From positions 1 to 64,000 of the forward strand of contig NZ_AGTR01000023.1 in NCBI RefSeq assembly GCF_000235625.1: a stretch of DNA of 64,000 nt, in the 5' to 3' direction. Of this stretch, positions 7,836 to 15,243 are shown piece by piece (position 1 is the stretch's first letter; each line of letters begins with the position of its first letter). The notes beneath the pieces are model-generated. The model made no database searches and was not told the origin of the DNA. It saw only the letters and a program-made list of their open reading frames with translations. Made by a program: the position numbers and the translations under genes. Source of the DNA: Marinobacter manganoxydans MnI7-9. Lineage in GTDB: Bacteria > Pseudomonadota > Gammaproteobacteria > Pseudomonadales > Oleiphilaceae.

Positions 7836-9245
7836 ATGCCCCCGCCAGCCAACAAAGCCTACCAACTCAAAGTATCACTTCTCGGCGCCCGGCCGCCGAT
7901 CTGGCGCCGGTTGCTGGTTGCGCCGGATACCACGTTTCAGGATCTTCACCGGATTATCCAGTTGGCGATGGGCTGGCAGGCCTGTCATCTGCATATGTTT
8001 CAGGCGGGTGATGACCGGTTGATTGGTGATCCGGCGGAGGATTTCGATGGCATGCAGAATTTTCAGGATGAAACCATGGTGGCGGTGTCTGCTGTGCTCA
8101 ACAAGGAAGGGCAGGCTCTGACGTATGACTATGATTTCGGCGACAGCTGGGAGCACGAGGTACGGCTTGAAAAGGTCCTGCCGGGCGATCAGGGCGAGCC
8201 GTTGCCCCGCTGCATAAAAGCCGTGCGCCAGTGCCCGCCAGAGGATGTCGGTGGCTTGCCCGGATTCTACGATTTTCTGGAAGCCATGGAAGATGCCGCT
8301 CATCCGGAGCATGTGGCAGTGCGCGAGTGGATGGGTGGCGAATGGTTCGAGCCGGAGTTTGTGGATCTTGATGACATCAACCAGGCGCTCGCCGAGCGGG
8401 ATGCCCTGTTTTCCGAAACCGAATCCGAACCCGATATCCCGCCGGCCAGAGACTTCTTCGGCCTTAGCCCCAGCCAGGTTTATGAGCTGCTGCAGAACCC
8501 ACTGAATTGCCCCTCTGTGTTCAAGCCGCTGATCGATGCCGAAGCCGTAAACCGCGAACTCGACACCGCGCCGGTCATCCGGATGGCGAAAGTTCTGGTT
8601 GAGGCCATGAAAGGCAAGGGCATCCGCCTCACCGGCAAGGGCAACCTGCCTCTCAAACAGGTCAAGGCCATGATTGAAGCCGGTGGAGAAGAGATTGTGG
8701 CACCGATGGCGAGATATTCTCCGATTCGCTCCGAGGAGCACATTCTGGCCGTGATTCTCACCCGCGTGTTGCTGGAAATTGCCGGCTATACCAAAAAGCA
8801 GAAAGGTGTACTTTCACTCAAAAAAACCGCCGAAACCAGGCTTGAGAAAAAAGGCTGGTTAATGGTTTACAGGGATCTGCTCTCCACCGCGTTCTCGCGG
8901 CTCAGCTGGGCTTCCATGGACCACTACGATGGCCTGGATGAAATACAGTACACCGCACCATTCTGCTTCTGGCTGCTGTCAGAGAAAGGCGAGCAGTGGC
9001 GCCCGGTGGACGACTACCTGGAGGACATGCTCAAGGCCTTTCCCCGGCTGCCGCTTGCCGCCTACCCGGTGGTCTACATGAGCGATGAGGAGCAGGCACG
9101 ATCTGCGATGCGCTCAAGAATGTTGACGCTGTACCAGCTACTTGGCCTGATCGAGCTGGATCCTGAGCATGCACGGTTGCGGAGTGAGGGTGAGCAGATG
9201 ATGCGGCGGACGGCGTTGTTTGAGGGGCTATTTACCAGAGTATAA
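7836..9245 (+). CDS. Plasmid pRiA4b ORF-3 family protein
   Basis: A 469-residue protein whose first 190 residues match the pRiA4b ORF-3 domain: YQLKVSLLGARPPIWRRLLV, TFQDLHRIIQLAMGW, HLHMF, YDYDFGDSWEHEV and CPPEDVGG are its usual signature blocks. The family is common on plasmids and transposon passenger regions; its biochemical role is unknown. The C-terminal 270 residues are helical and I do not recognise them. A CCGGAG ribosome site precedes the ATG at 7836. The location between toxin-antitoxin fragments supports an accessory origin. Confidence 0.85.
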   Translation: MPPPANKAYQLKVSLLGARPPIWRRLLVAPDTTFQDLHRIIQLAMGWQACHLHMFQAGDDRLIGDPAEDFDGMQNFQDETMVAVSAVLNKEGQALTYDYDFGDSWEHEVRLEKVLPGDQGEPLPRCIKAVRQCPPEDVGGLPGFYDFLEAMEDAAHPEHVAVREWMGGEWFEPEFVDLDDINQALAERDALFSETESEPDIPPARDFFGLSPSQVYELLQNPLNCPSVFKPLIDAEAVNRELDTAPVIRMAKVLVEAMKGKGIRLTGKGNLPLKQVKAMIEAGGEEIVAPMARYSPIRSEEHILAVILTRVLLEIAGYTKKQKGVLSLKKTAETRLEKKGWLMVYRDLLSTAFSRLSWASMDHYDGLDEIQYTAPFCFWLLSEKGEQWRPVDDYLEDMLKAFPRLPLAAYPVVYMSDEEQARSAMRSRMLTLYQLLGLIELDPEHARLRSEGEQMMRRTALFEGLFTRV

Positions 9246-9284
9246 GTTTCGGGGCTGGCTCCAAAGTAGTGGCGGTGCATTCTT

Positions 9285-9299
9285 TGGCAATTTTTGCCA
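9285..9299. promoter_or_regulatory. Candidate ParD operator
   Basis: TGGCAA-TTT-TTGCCA is a perfect 6+3+6 palindrome 27 bp upstream of the ParD-like start. It resembles the TGGCAT-ATA-ATGCCA palindrome upstream of the other ParD gene (14742-14756). Confidence 0.45.
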
Positions 9300-9325
9300 T
9301 TATCTGACCATTAGAGGGCTTAATT

Positions 9326-9598
9326 ATGGCAACGATGAATATATCCCTGCCCGATGCGATGAAAACCTGGGTAGAGCAACAGGCCGAATCTGGTAGGTAT
9401 TCCAATACCAGCGATTATGTTCGTGATCTTATTCGTAAAGATCAGGACCGGCGACACAAAATCGACCAGTTACAAAGTCTCGTTACAGCGGGAATTGCCA
9501 GTGGCAAAGGGACTTGTTCAATGGATGAACTGAGAGTTTCTGCAAAGAAACCAGCCAGGGATTCATCCACCGCGATCACTTCCACATCGTCCAGATAG
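9326..9598 (+). CDS. Orphan ParD-like antitoxin with replaced C-terminus
   Basis: Residues 1-76 are a typical ParD ribbon-helix-helix antitoxin: MATMNISLPDAMKTWVEQQA, then GRYSNTSDYVRDLIR and the toxin-binding GIASGKGTCSMDEL region. From about codon 77 the frame enters methyltransferase fragment B read on the opposite strand, giving an unrelated tail of about 14 residues before the stop. No parE follows. The DNA-binding domain and most of the toxin-binding part look intact, so it could still bind DNA or neutralise a ParE elsewhere. The junction at about 9553 falls at GCCAGGGATTCATCC, a string shared with the intact methyltransferase gene. Confidence 0.75.
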   Translation: MATMNISLPDAMKTWVEQQAESGRYSNTSDYVRDLIRKDQDRRHKIDQLQSLVTAGIASGKGTCSMDELRVSAKKPARDSSTAITSTSSR

Positions 9599-10066
9599 CT
9601 GGCCAGTTCCATGGCCCGCTGGCCGGACTGGGCGCCGCAGACCATGATGCGCAGAGTGGCCGGGAGATTGTCGGTGCCCAGCCCCAGTTCGGTGACCATC
9701 GCGGCCTTCTCATCGAAATTCTGTTTGATCGCCTCTTCTTCTGCCCGATCGTAATAGCTGGCGGCCAGAACTGGCTGCAATGCCAGAGGCCAGTCCACCA
9801 GGTTCCACTGGCCAAGTTGTACCGCGAATGGCTGGTGGAAAAGGGCGCCATACATCGCGCTGGTCATCAGTGAGCCGATGAGCCCGTCCTTTTTCTCACC
9901 AAGGGCAAACATCGCAGGATTGGGCATCAGGGTTTTCTGGGGGCAAGGATCAGCAAATCGTTTTCACTGGCGGCCTCAGATAGCCCCGGCATTCCTGCCG
10001 GGCCCTCAGCCGCTGGATATGGCTGAGGCCATTGCTGTTGGACTCCCCATAGGCAAGATTGGTCTG
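9553..10066 (-). pseudogene. Fragment B of the TPR/SAM methyltransferase gene
   Basis: A mosaic of pieces from the gene at 11891-13891. It keeps the SAM-binding stretch (TLRIMVCGAQSGQRAMELAS), the YYDRAEEEAIKQNFDE segment and part of the N-terminus, but lacks both ends. At least three internal deletions are visible by comparison with the intact copy, near 9700, 9910 and 9982. The junction near 9982 is the same TPR-region deletion as in copy A (GGCGGCYTCAGATAGCCCC), so A and B share a common deleted ancestor. It cannot encode a functional enzyme. Confidence 0.88.
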
Positions 10067-10368
10067 CAAACTCCACCGTCCATAGTCGAGCCATCGGGTG
10101 ATCGGCCTGCCAAGGCTGCGGTAAGTTTTGTCCTCAGTCTACCTGGACCAGCCGCACAGGCCCCGGGTGCGCGCCACCAGCTCATTCGAGGTAAGTAGCA
10201 AGAAGCCCTCAGTCTCCAGAGGCTGGCAGCACTGAAAAACAGGCGGTTATCTTCATTGCCGATCAGCTCTGTCGCCCGAGGGGATAACTTGGAGGGCTCA
10301 CCTTTGGCTGCACGGGCAACCAGTTGCTGCAAGCGGGTTTTCGCTTCCTGCAAATTGACAGATTTCAT
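10067..10368 (-). pseudogene. Fused remnants of parE, vapC and phd
   Basis: Read from 10368: a phd start (MKSVNLQEAKTRLQQLVARA and AKGE), then after a deletion a vapC middle part (PSKLSPRATELIGNEDNRLF and FSAASLW), then an out-of-frame vapC 3' end (about 10130-10210). Near 10069-10092 a parE start (MARLWTVE) remains. The CCATCGGGTGATC string that joins parE to the rest occurs upstream of parD at 14751. This shows that a ParDE-carrying ancestor like the region at 14104-15099 lost parD here by deletion between short GCCATC repeats. Confidence 0.8.
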
Positions 10369-10410
10369 GATTGACCTGACCGGCCATCTAAACTTGTTCA
10401 AAAGAACTTA

Positions 10411-11002
10411 GGGAGACTCTGAATAAGTCTCAAAATCAGCGATAATACGGCCATCGTCAACCGCACAGGATTCATCACCACCATGGATCAGATTACCGTC
10501 TCCGAAGCCGAGTACCAGAACAAGAAGCGTAAAACCCGCCGCGAGATTTTTCTGGAACGGATGGACAAGCTGATTCCGTGGAAGCAGTTGGAGAAGAAGG
10601 TAGCCCGATATTACCCCAAGGGGCCAGACTGGCCGGCCACCGTATCCGCTGCCGACCATGCTGCGTGAAGGCAGCATTGTGGATGCTTCCATCATTTCTG
10701 CACCAAGCTCCACGAAGAATGAAAGCGGCCAGCGCGACCCTGAGATGCGACAAACCAGAAAAGGCAACCAGTGGTACTTTGGCATGAAGATGCATATCGG
10801 CGTGGACGATACGCTCGGCTTGATCCACAGCATCGATACCACCGCTGCCAATGTCCACGACACCGTGTCCGCCGGCAACCTTCTTCACGGTGACGAGCAG
10901 CGCGTGTTCGGTGATGCCGGTTATCTTGGCATTCAAAAGCGGGATAAGCATAAAGATCGCCAAAATGTATCCTGGTTCATTGCCAAACGCCCTGGTTGTT
11001 GG
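10411..11002 (+). mobile_element. IS5-family transposase remnant
   Basis: A degraded insertion sequence. The frame from ATG 10483 gives an IS5-type transposase N-terminus (MDQITVSEAEYQNKKRKTRR, then [18 protein letters not shown]). It shifts frame near 10625 and is deleted just after PLPTMLR. A second frame from about 10664 gives the catalytic core region ([38 protein letters not shown], then [12 protein letters not shown]) and ends at FIAKRPG. The 3' third is missing. A possible left end begins at GGGAGACTCTGAATAAGT (10411). No right inverted repeat was found, so the element cannot move on its own. Confidence 0.85.
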
Positions 11003-11083
11003 CCGTTCCGGCCGCCGCTTTCTTTATTGTTTGGGGGGCAAGGTTTAAACTCCAGACATATACCGTAAGCGACTGAGTAAAGT

Positions 11084-11407
11084 ATGGCCGCATTTAATGC
11101 ACTGGAGATGCTGAAAGAAAAACAGGACGAGATTCGGCGGCTTTGTGAAAAGCACCGGGTAATGTCGTTTGGTGTTTTTGGCTCTGCTGCTACGGGGCAT
11201 TTCAATGAGAGCAGTGATCTGGATTTTCTTGTGGATTTTGATCCGGCTTTACCCGCCACCCAAAAAGCTGAGGCGTTTTTCGGGCTAAAAGAAGATCTTG
11301 AAGTGATGTTTTCTCGCTCCGTGGATCTGGTCACTGTGTCCTCCTTGACCAACCCTTATTTCAGAGCCTCGGTTCTTGAAGAGCGGCATTCCTTGTATGC
11401 AGCGTGA
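11084..11407 (+). CDS. mntA: MntA-type nucleotidyltransferase antitoxin
   Basis: A minimal nucleotidyltransferase of 107 residues that partners with a HEPN toxin. The active-site signature is present: GVFGSAATGHFNESSDLDFL (GS, G, then SDxD), with a further acid in VDLVTV. Known MntA antitoxins modify the HepT toxin with AMP near its active site; that mechanism is taken from the family. The gene overlaps the toxin start by 11 bp, which implies coupled translation. The ATG at 11084 follows the IS remnant by about 80 bp. Confidence 0.9.
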   Translation: MAAFNALEMLKEKQDEIRRLCEKHRVMSFGVFGSAATGHFNESSDLDFLVDFDPALPATQKAEAFFGLKEDLEVMFSRSVDLVTVSSLTNPYFRASVLEERHSLYAA

Positions 11408-11738
11408 GGCTCTCAAGTACCTTTACGATATTCTTGCAGCTGCTGAGAAGGTTCAGCGTTTTGTTGCTGGTAGCAGTGAAGACGATTATCTGAGTGATGA
11501 GTTGTTGCAGTCTGCTGTTGAGCGCCAGTTCGAAATCATCGGAGAGGCAATGGGTAAGTTACACAAGATTGCTCCGGACGAGGCTGAGCGGTTTGTCGAT
11601 TATAAAAAGATGATCGCATTTCGGAACGTGCTTATTCACGGCTATGCGACTATCGATCCGGTGATTGTTTGGGGTGTGGTGGAAAGCAATCTGAATGACG
11701 TTTTGAATCAGGCGCGGGAAGCTCTGAGCGCTGATTAA
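11397..11738 (+). CDS. hepT: HepT-type HEPN toxin
   Basis: A HEPN-domain RNase toxin of 113 residues. The catalytic RX4-6H motif and the tyrosine that MntA modifies are both visible in KKMIAFRNVLIHGYATID. The ATG at 11397 (MQREALKYLYDIL) overlaps the end of mntA, the usual arrangement. A shorter MIAFRNVL fragment at 7778-7815 shows that a second such pair once existed in this island. Confidence 0.9.
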   Translation: MQREALKYLYDILAAAEKVQRFVAGSSEDDYLSDELLQSAVERQFEIIGEAMGKLHKIAPDEAERFVDYKKMIAFRNVLIHGYATIDPVIVWGVVESNLNDVLNQAREALSAD

Positions 11739-11842
11739 TCATCGACAGTTGATATTGGACGAATGCCTCGAAAATGAGGGTAGAGGAAAATTGCATCTGA
11801 CCCCGGGTTCACGCCTTTTGCTTTGGAATAAGGCGCTTTCTT

Positions 11843-11870
11843 GTCGGATTACGGCTTCGCCTAATCCGAC
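11843..11870. repeat. REP-like palindrome
   Basis: GTCGGATTA, an inner cGGC-TTC-GCC, then TAATCCGAC: 9-bp perfect outer arms with an inner 3-bp stem. A close copy lies at 31107-31132 in the groES leader. It lies between the convergent hepT and methyltransferase genes, a common place for REP elements. Confidence 0.75.
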
Positions 11871-11890
11871 ACCCCAGGCCCGAAGTTAAT

Positions 11891-13891
11891 TCACCGCCGC
11901 TTTAAAAAATAAACACTCAAATTCTGCCCCATCAGACTCTGCACCTCGCTGCCCAGTGCCTCCGCCTGAATTTGCTTCTGCACCGGTCCGGTTGCCAGGC
12001 TGTGGCCATCCACATCCCGCGCTTTCACGAGTTTCCATTCCACCTCATTACTCGCCATAGCCATCAGCTCTTTCAGCTGGGCAGTATCCTGCGGCCGGAA
12101 CCATCTGTCGCGGCAGCCTCCCAGACTGTAGAAATCGGCGTCGGCAGTCAGCTCCTGCCAGCTGGCATCGCTTCTATTGGCAAGCACCATCCGGCGGAGC
12201 TGGCGCAGCGTCTGTCGGGTGGGTTGAAGCTTATGCTCGGCAACCAGTTTGCGAATCTGTTTGTCGCCGGACGTTTGCTCGGCAATGGCGGTGTGCATGT
12301 GCACTACAGCGCCGGAGCCGGTGGCCTGGTTAACCAGGGCCGCCAGAGACAGGGTGGTCATGGCCGGTGAGGGCAGGCGACCGACTTCGATCCAGTGCAC
12401 CTGGTGGCCATCCGCCACGAAACGCTGGGCAATGGACCAGGGCCAGAACACGATGTTGTCCATGCCCATCTCGTTCGCCATGCGCGTGGCTTTGGCGATG
12501 TTGGCCAGGGATTCATCCACTGCGATCACTTCCACATCGTCCAGATAGCTGGCCAGTTCCATCGCCCGCTGGCCGGACTGCGCACCGCACACCATGATGC
12601 GAAGAGTGGCCGGGAGGTTTTCGGCGTCCAGCCCCAGTTCAGTGGCCATCAGGGTTTTCAGGCTACTTTCGGTACGATAGGCCAACCGGGACCAGGACGG
12701 CCATGCTTGGGGAACATCGGTCTTCTCCAGGCAAAGCTCCTCGGCCTTCTCATCGAAATTCTGCTTGATGGCTTCGTCTTCGGCCCGGTCGTAATAGCTG
12801 GCGGCCAAGACTGGCTGCAATGCCAGAGGCCAGTCCACCAGGTTCCACTGGCCAAGTTGTACCGCGAAGGGCTGGTGGAAGAGGGCGCCATACATCGCAC
12901 TGATGATCAGTGAGCCGATGAGTCCGTCCTGCTCCTCACCAAGGGCGAACTGGGCCTGGATACTGTCGTTGATGGCCGAGGCCAGTCGCTCTTCATCGTC
13001 TTCAGCTGCCAGGGCATAGCCGGATCTGTCGGCGTATTGAGCGATGGCCAGTGTCAGGCGCTGCAGCTCGTCGCGAAGTTCAACGGTTTGTGCGACTTCG
13101 GCAATGATCGCCCGACGCAGCAGGGTAACCAGCTCTTCCACCGCAGGATTGGGCATCAGAGTTTTCCGGAGGGCAAGGATCAGCAGATCGTCTTCACTGG
13201 CGGCCTCAAGGGAAATCTGTGCGTCCGGGTTATCCAGGCCATATTGGTGATGAATAATGGCGCTAACAAACCGGCCCAGCTCCTGATGCGGCAGACCATC
13301 CCGCTGAAGCAGAGCGATAGCATCATGGGCCAGGGCGGAATCTGCCTTGTTAACTTGCAGGTGCTGGGCGCAGGTGAGCATGCCGCTGTAGACGGAATCC
13401 CATTCGGCGCCGGTTTCCAGCAGCTTGCGGTAATGCAGATAGGCCACATCGAACTGTCCCTGCAAACGCTTGGAATGAGCAACACCGCAGAAAGCGGCGG
13501 CAGATTGCCGCTCGCAGTCAAGAGCCTGCAGGAAATACTGCTCTGCAAGCGCCGGCCGTTCGGTTTTCAGGGCCCAGTAACCCAGGTTGCAATACTGCTG
13601 AACCTGGCCCGGCTGATGGTCCAGGCTGGCATTGAATAGGGTGTGGGCTTTCTCAAGCTGCCCGTCGTCCATCTCCACGCGGCCAAGAAGCCCCAGGCCA
13701 CCGGCATTCTCCGGCTCCAGAGCCAGCGCCTCGTTCAGATAGCCCCGGCATTCCTGCCGCGCTTTCAGCCGCTGGATATGGCTGAGGCCGTTGCTGTTGG
13801 ACTCCCCATAGGCAAGATTGGCCTGCAGAAGCAGGCGGGCAACCTGGGCCTGTTGGGATTGGGATACCTGGACTTGATGCTTGGCTTGCAT
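11891..13891 (-). CDS. TPR-containing class I SAM methyltransferase
   Basis: The intact member of three copies (666 residues). Residues 1-230 form TPR-like helical repeats (for example ALALEPENAGGLGLLGRVEM, then HTLFNASLDHQPGQVQQYCN). The middle region holds AIKQNFDEKAEEL with PQAWPSW, comparable to the QYEENPYPRW motif of TPR-methyltransferase fusions. A Rossmann SAM-binding segment follows (TLRIMVCGAQSGQRAMELAS, then VEVIAVDESLANIAKA). The start at MQAKHQVQV has an AGGTG ribosome site; upstream frame codons are not conserved. The substrate is unknown. The flagellin gene begins its 3' end 1.35 kb away, so flagellin modification is possible but unproven. It shares about 95% of visible residues with fragments A and B. 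Confidence 0.8.
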   Translation of the reverse strand: MQAKHQVQVSQSQQAQVARLLLQANLAYGESNSNGLSHIQRLKARQECRGYLNEALALEPENAGGLGLLGRVEMDDGQLEKAHTLFNASLDHQPGQVQQYCNLGYWALKTERPALAEQYFLQALDCERQSAAAFCGVAHSKRLQGQFDVAYLHYRKLLETGAEWDSVYSGMLTCAQHLQVNKADSALAHDAIALLQRDGLPHQELGRFVSAIIHHQYGLDNPDAQISLEAASEDDLLILALRKTLMPNPAVEELVTLLRRAIIAEVAQTVELRDELQRLTLAIAQYADRSGYALAAEDDEERLASAINDSIQAQFALGEEQDGLIGSLIISAMYGALFHQPFAVQLGQWNLVDWPLALQPVLAASYYDRAEDEAIKQNFDEKAEELCLEKTDVPQAWPSWSRLAYRTESSLKTLMATELGLDAENLPATLRIMVCGAQSGQRAMELASYLDDVEVIAVDESLANIAKATRMANEMGMDNIVFWPWSIAQRFVADGHQVHWIEVGRLPSPAMTTLSLAALVNQATGSGAVVHMHTAIAEQTSGDKQIRKLVAEHKLQPTRQTLRQLRRMVLANRSDASWQELTADADFYSLGGCRDRWFRPQDTAQLKELMAMASNEVEWKLVKARDVDGHSLATGPVQKQIQAEALGSEVQSLMGQNLSVYFLKRR

Positions 13892-13998
13892 GGGACACCT
13901 CGTGAATACAGCCGCAATTGGGGGCGGCAAAGGTCTGCAGTTTTTGACGGTTTGCCGTGCTTTGAGGAAGGTGTTGCGAAAGGTGTGCCAGTTCTCTA

Positions 13999-14085
13999 AA
14001 TCAACCGAACAGGCCCTGGATAGCGTGCAACCAGCTCATCAGAGGTAAGTAGCAAGAAACCCTCTGCCTGGGCGACCTGCCGCTT
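13999..14085 (-). pseudogene. vapC 3'-end fragment
   Basis: This stretch matches the last 30 codons of vapC (6917-7303), encoding FLLLTSDELVARYPGPV-type residues, and stops matching at GGGCGACC where the ParDE segment begins. The same 3'-end sequence recurs at 14807-14890 on the other side of parDE, so parDE is flanked by direct repeats of about 75 bp. Confidence 0.75.
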
Positions 14086-14103
14086 AAGTGCGAATTTCCC
14101 AGA

Positions 14104-14439
14104 TTAGAGGTGTTCCCTGAAATCCATGGATTCATGCAAGATGCGTACGATAACGATTTTCTGCTCATGCTCCTTGAAAAAGAGAATGTGCCTGGCCTTC
14201 TTCCCGGCCCTCTGCACCTGCATACTTAGGATACCGGGAAGCACTTCCGATCGCTCTTTGGCTAATGGATGTGCAGGGCCTGACCGGGATAGCTCCTGGA
14301 GCGCGTTACCTATTAAGGCGCTGTAACGAACCGCCTGGTCACGCCCGAAGTTTTCCTCTGTGTGGAGGATTACTTGATCGAGATCCTCACTTGCCTTTTG
14401 TGCAAGCTCTACCGTCCATAGTTGAGCCATCTGCTTCAA
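14104..14439 (-). CDS. parE: ParE/RelE superfamily toxin
   Basis: A 111-residue toxin with the ParE pattern: WTVELAQKASEDLDQVILHT at the N-terminus, the R-containing centre GKKARHILFFKEHEQKI and the typical C-terminus VIVRILHESMDFREHL. ParE proteins usually poison DNA gyrase. The start may be 14439 (MKQMAQ) or 14430 (MAQLWTV). The first overlaps the parD stop by 4 bp, which implies translational coupling and is preferred. A truncated 5' end of a second parE survives at 10069-10092. Confidence 0.9.
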   Translation of the reverse strand: MKQMAQLWTVELAQKASEDLDQVILHTEENFGRDQAVRYSALIGNALQELSRSGPAHPLAKERSEVLPGILSMQVQRAGKKARHILFFKEHEQKIVIVRILHESMDFREHL

Positions 14440-14717
14440 TCCTTGCGAGCGAGGTCAGCGGCGCGGCTTTTAAAATAGTCTGTAATTTCTTCGCCGACTC
14501 CAAGGCTTACAGTGCGCCCATTCTCGATGTCATCCAGACCTTCGGCCAATGCCTCGCGCAGTTTCAGGAGTTTGTTCTGGTATTGCAGTTCTTGCTCTTC
14601 TACCAGACGCAATCCTTCACGCAGAATTTCGCTTACATTCTGGTAGCGCCCCGTTTTTACAAGGGCGCCAACCAACTGCTCCTGGTGGTTGGTCAAAACG
14701 ATATTTCGGGTTGCCAT
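14436..14717 (-). CDS. parD: ParD-type ribbon-helix-helix antitoxin
   Basis: A 93-residue antitoxin for the ParE downstream. The N-terminus MATRNIVLTNHQEQLVGALV and GRYQNVSEILREGLRLVEEQ form the ribbon-helix-helix DNA-binding domain; the acidic helical tail is the toxin-binding part. The ATG at 14717 is chosen because the RHH strand begins there and GGGAGA lies just upstream. A perfect palindrome 25 bp upstream is the likely operator. Confidence 0.9.
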   Translation of the reverse strand: MATRNIVLTNHQEQLVGALVKTGRYQNVSEILREGLRLVEEQELQYQNKLLKLREALAEGLDDIENGRTVSLGVGEEITDYFKSRAADLARKD

Positions 14718-14741
14718 AGGAAGTCTCCCTCTAATGTGCAT

Positions 14742-14756
14742 TGGCATATAATGCCA
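14742..14756. promoter_or_regulatory. Operator palindrome of parDE
   Basis: TGGCAT-ATA-ATGCCA is a perfect 6+3+6 palindrome, 25 bp upstream of the parD ATG. The position fits autoregulation by the ParD dimer. Confidence 0.6.
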
Positions 14757-14796
14757 TCGGGTGATCTGCCTGCCAAGACTCGGGTAACTTTCTTCG

Positions 14797-15099
14797 TCAG
14801 TTACCCTGGACCAGCCGCACTGGCCCCGGATAACGTGCAACCAGCTCATCAGAGGTAAATAGCAAAAAGCCCTCAGTCTCTGCCTGGGCAACCAGAATCC
14901 GGTCGAAATCGTCTGGCATTGTGAACTCACCAGCCATGAAGCCGATTCTCTTTTGCTGGCCTGCTTCCGGGGAATTGTAAGCTGTTACGCGGGCAACCGG
15001 TTTGCCGGCTTTTGCAATAATGAAGGCTTCACCTTTGGCTGCACGGGCAACCAGTTGTGACAGCCGGGTTTTTGCTTCATGCATGTTGATGGATTCCAT
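14797..15099 (-). CDS. In-frame fusion of Phd antitoxin and VapC C-terminus
   Basis: A continuous 100-residue frame. Residues 1-67 are the Phd antitoxin (MESINMHEAKTRLSQLVARA through GEFTMPDDFDR), nearly identical to the one at 7305-7544. From there it runs directly into the last 33 residues of VapC (ILVAQAETEGFLLFTSDELV and RYPGPVRL). The joint falls where phd (DFDR) and vapC (PFDR) share the CGACCGGAT string, so a single deletion between short repeats explains it. The toxin part lacks the N-terminal D and E of the PIN site and should be inactive; the DNA-binding domain is whole. It may act as an antidote-less repressor or be neutral. Confidence 0.7.
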   Translation of the reverse strand: MESINMHEAKTRLSQLVARAAKGEAFIIAKAGKPVARVTAYNSPEAGQQKRIGFMAGEFTMPDDFDRILVAQAETEGFLLFTSDELVARYPGPVRLVQGN

Positions 15100-15126
15100 G
15101 GATTGCGCCCCTGAGCTTAGCTAATA

Positions 15127-15137
15127 AGACTTAGTCT
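15127..15137. promoter_or_regulatory. Phd-type operator
   Basis: AGACT-T-AGTCT is a perfect 5+1+5 palindrome upstream of the fusion frame at 15099, with a further GAGCTTAGC half-site at 15112-15120. It matches the ends of the 7556-7580 operator. Confidence 0.5.
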
Positions 15138-15188
15138 AACGTCCAGTTTTTGTGCGAGCCACCGTGAAAAAAACAGCAATCTAAAACC

Positions 15189-15217
15189 AAAAGGCCGGGC
15201 TATTAGCCCGGCCTTTT
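15189..15217 (-). terminator. Rho-independent terminator of flagellin 1
   Basis: AAAAGGCCGGGC, loop TATTA, GCCCGGCCTTTT: a 12-bp perfect stem 27 bp past the flagellin stop, with a T-run on the minus strand. On the plus strand it also ends in TTTT, so it could work both ways. Confidence 0.9.
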
Positions 15218-15243
15218 GATTCCAGAGTTCAGGTTTAGCGCCG

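Noticed and set aside
10411-11002. A complete insertion sequence
   Set aside because: The transposase is frameshifted and lacks its middle and 3' end, and no right inverted repeat or target duplication is visible.
5580-15140. The toxin-antitoxin island as a chromosomal integron
   Set aside because: Many toxin-antitoxin genes sit together, but no integrase and no attC-like imperfect palindromes at gene borders were found, and the genes are arranged as duplicated multi-gene modules on both strands.
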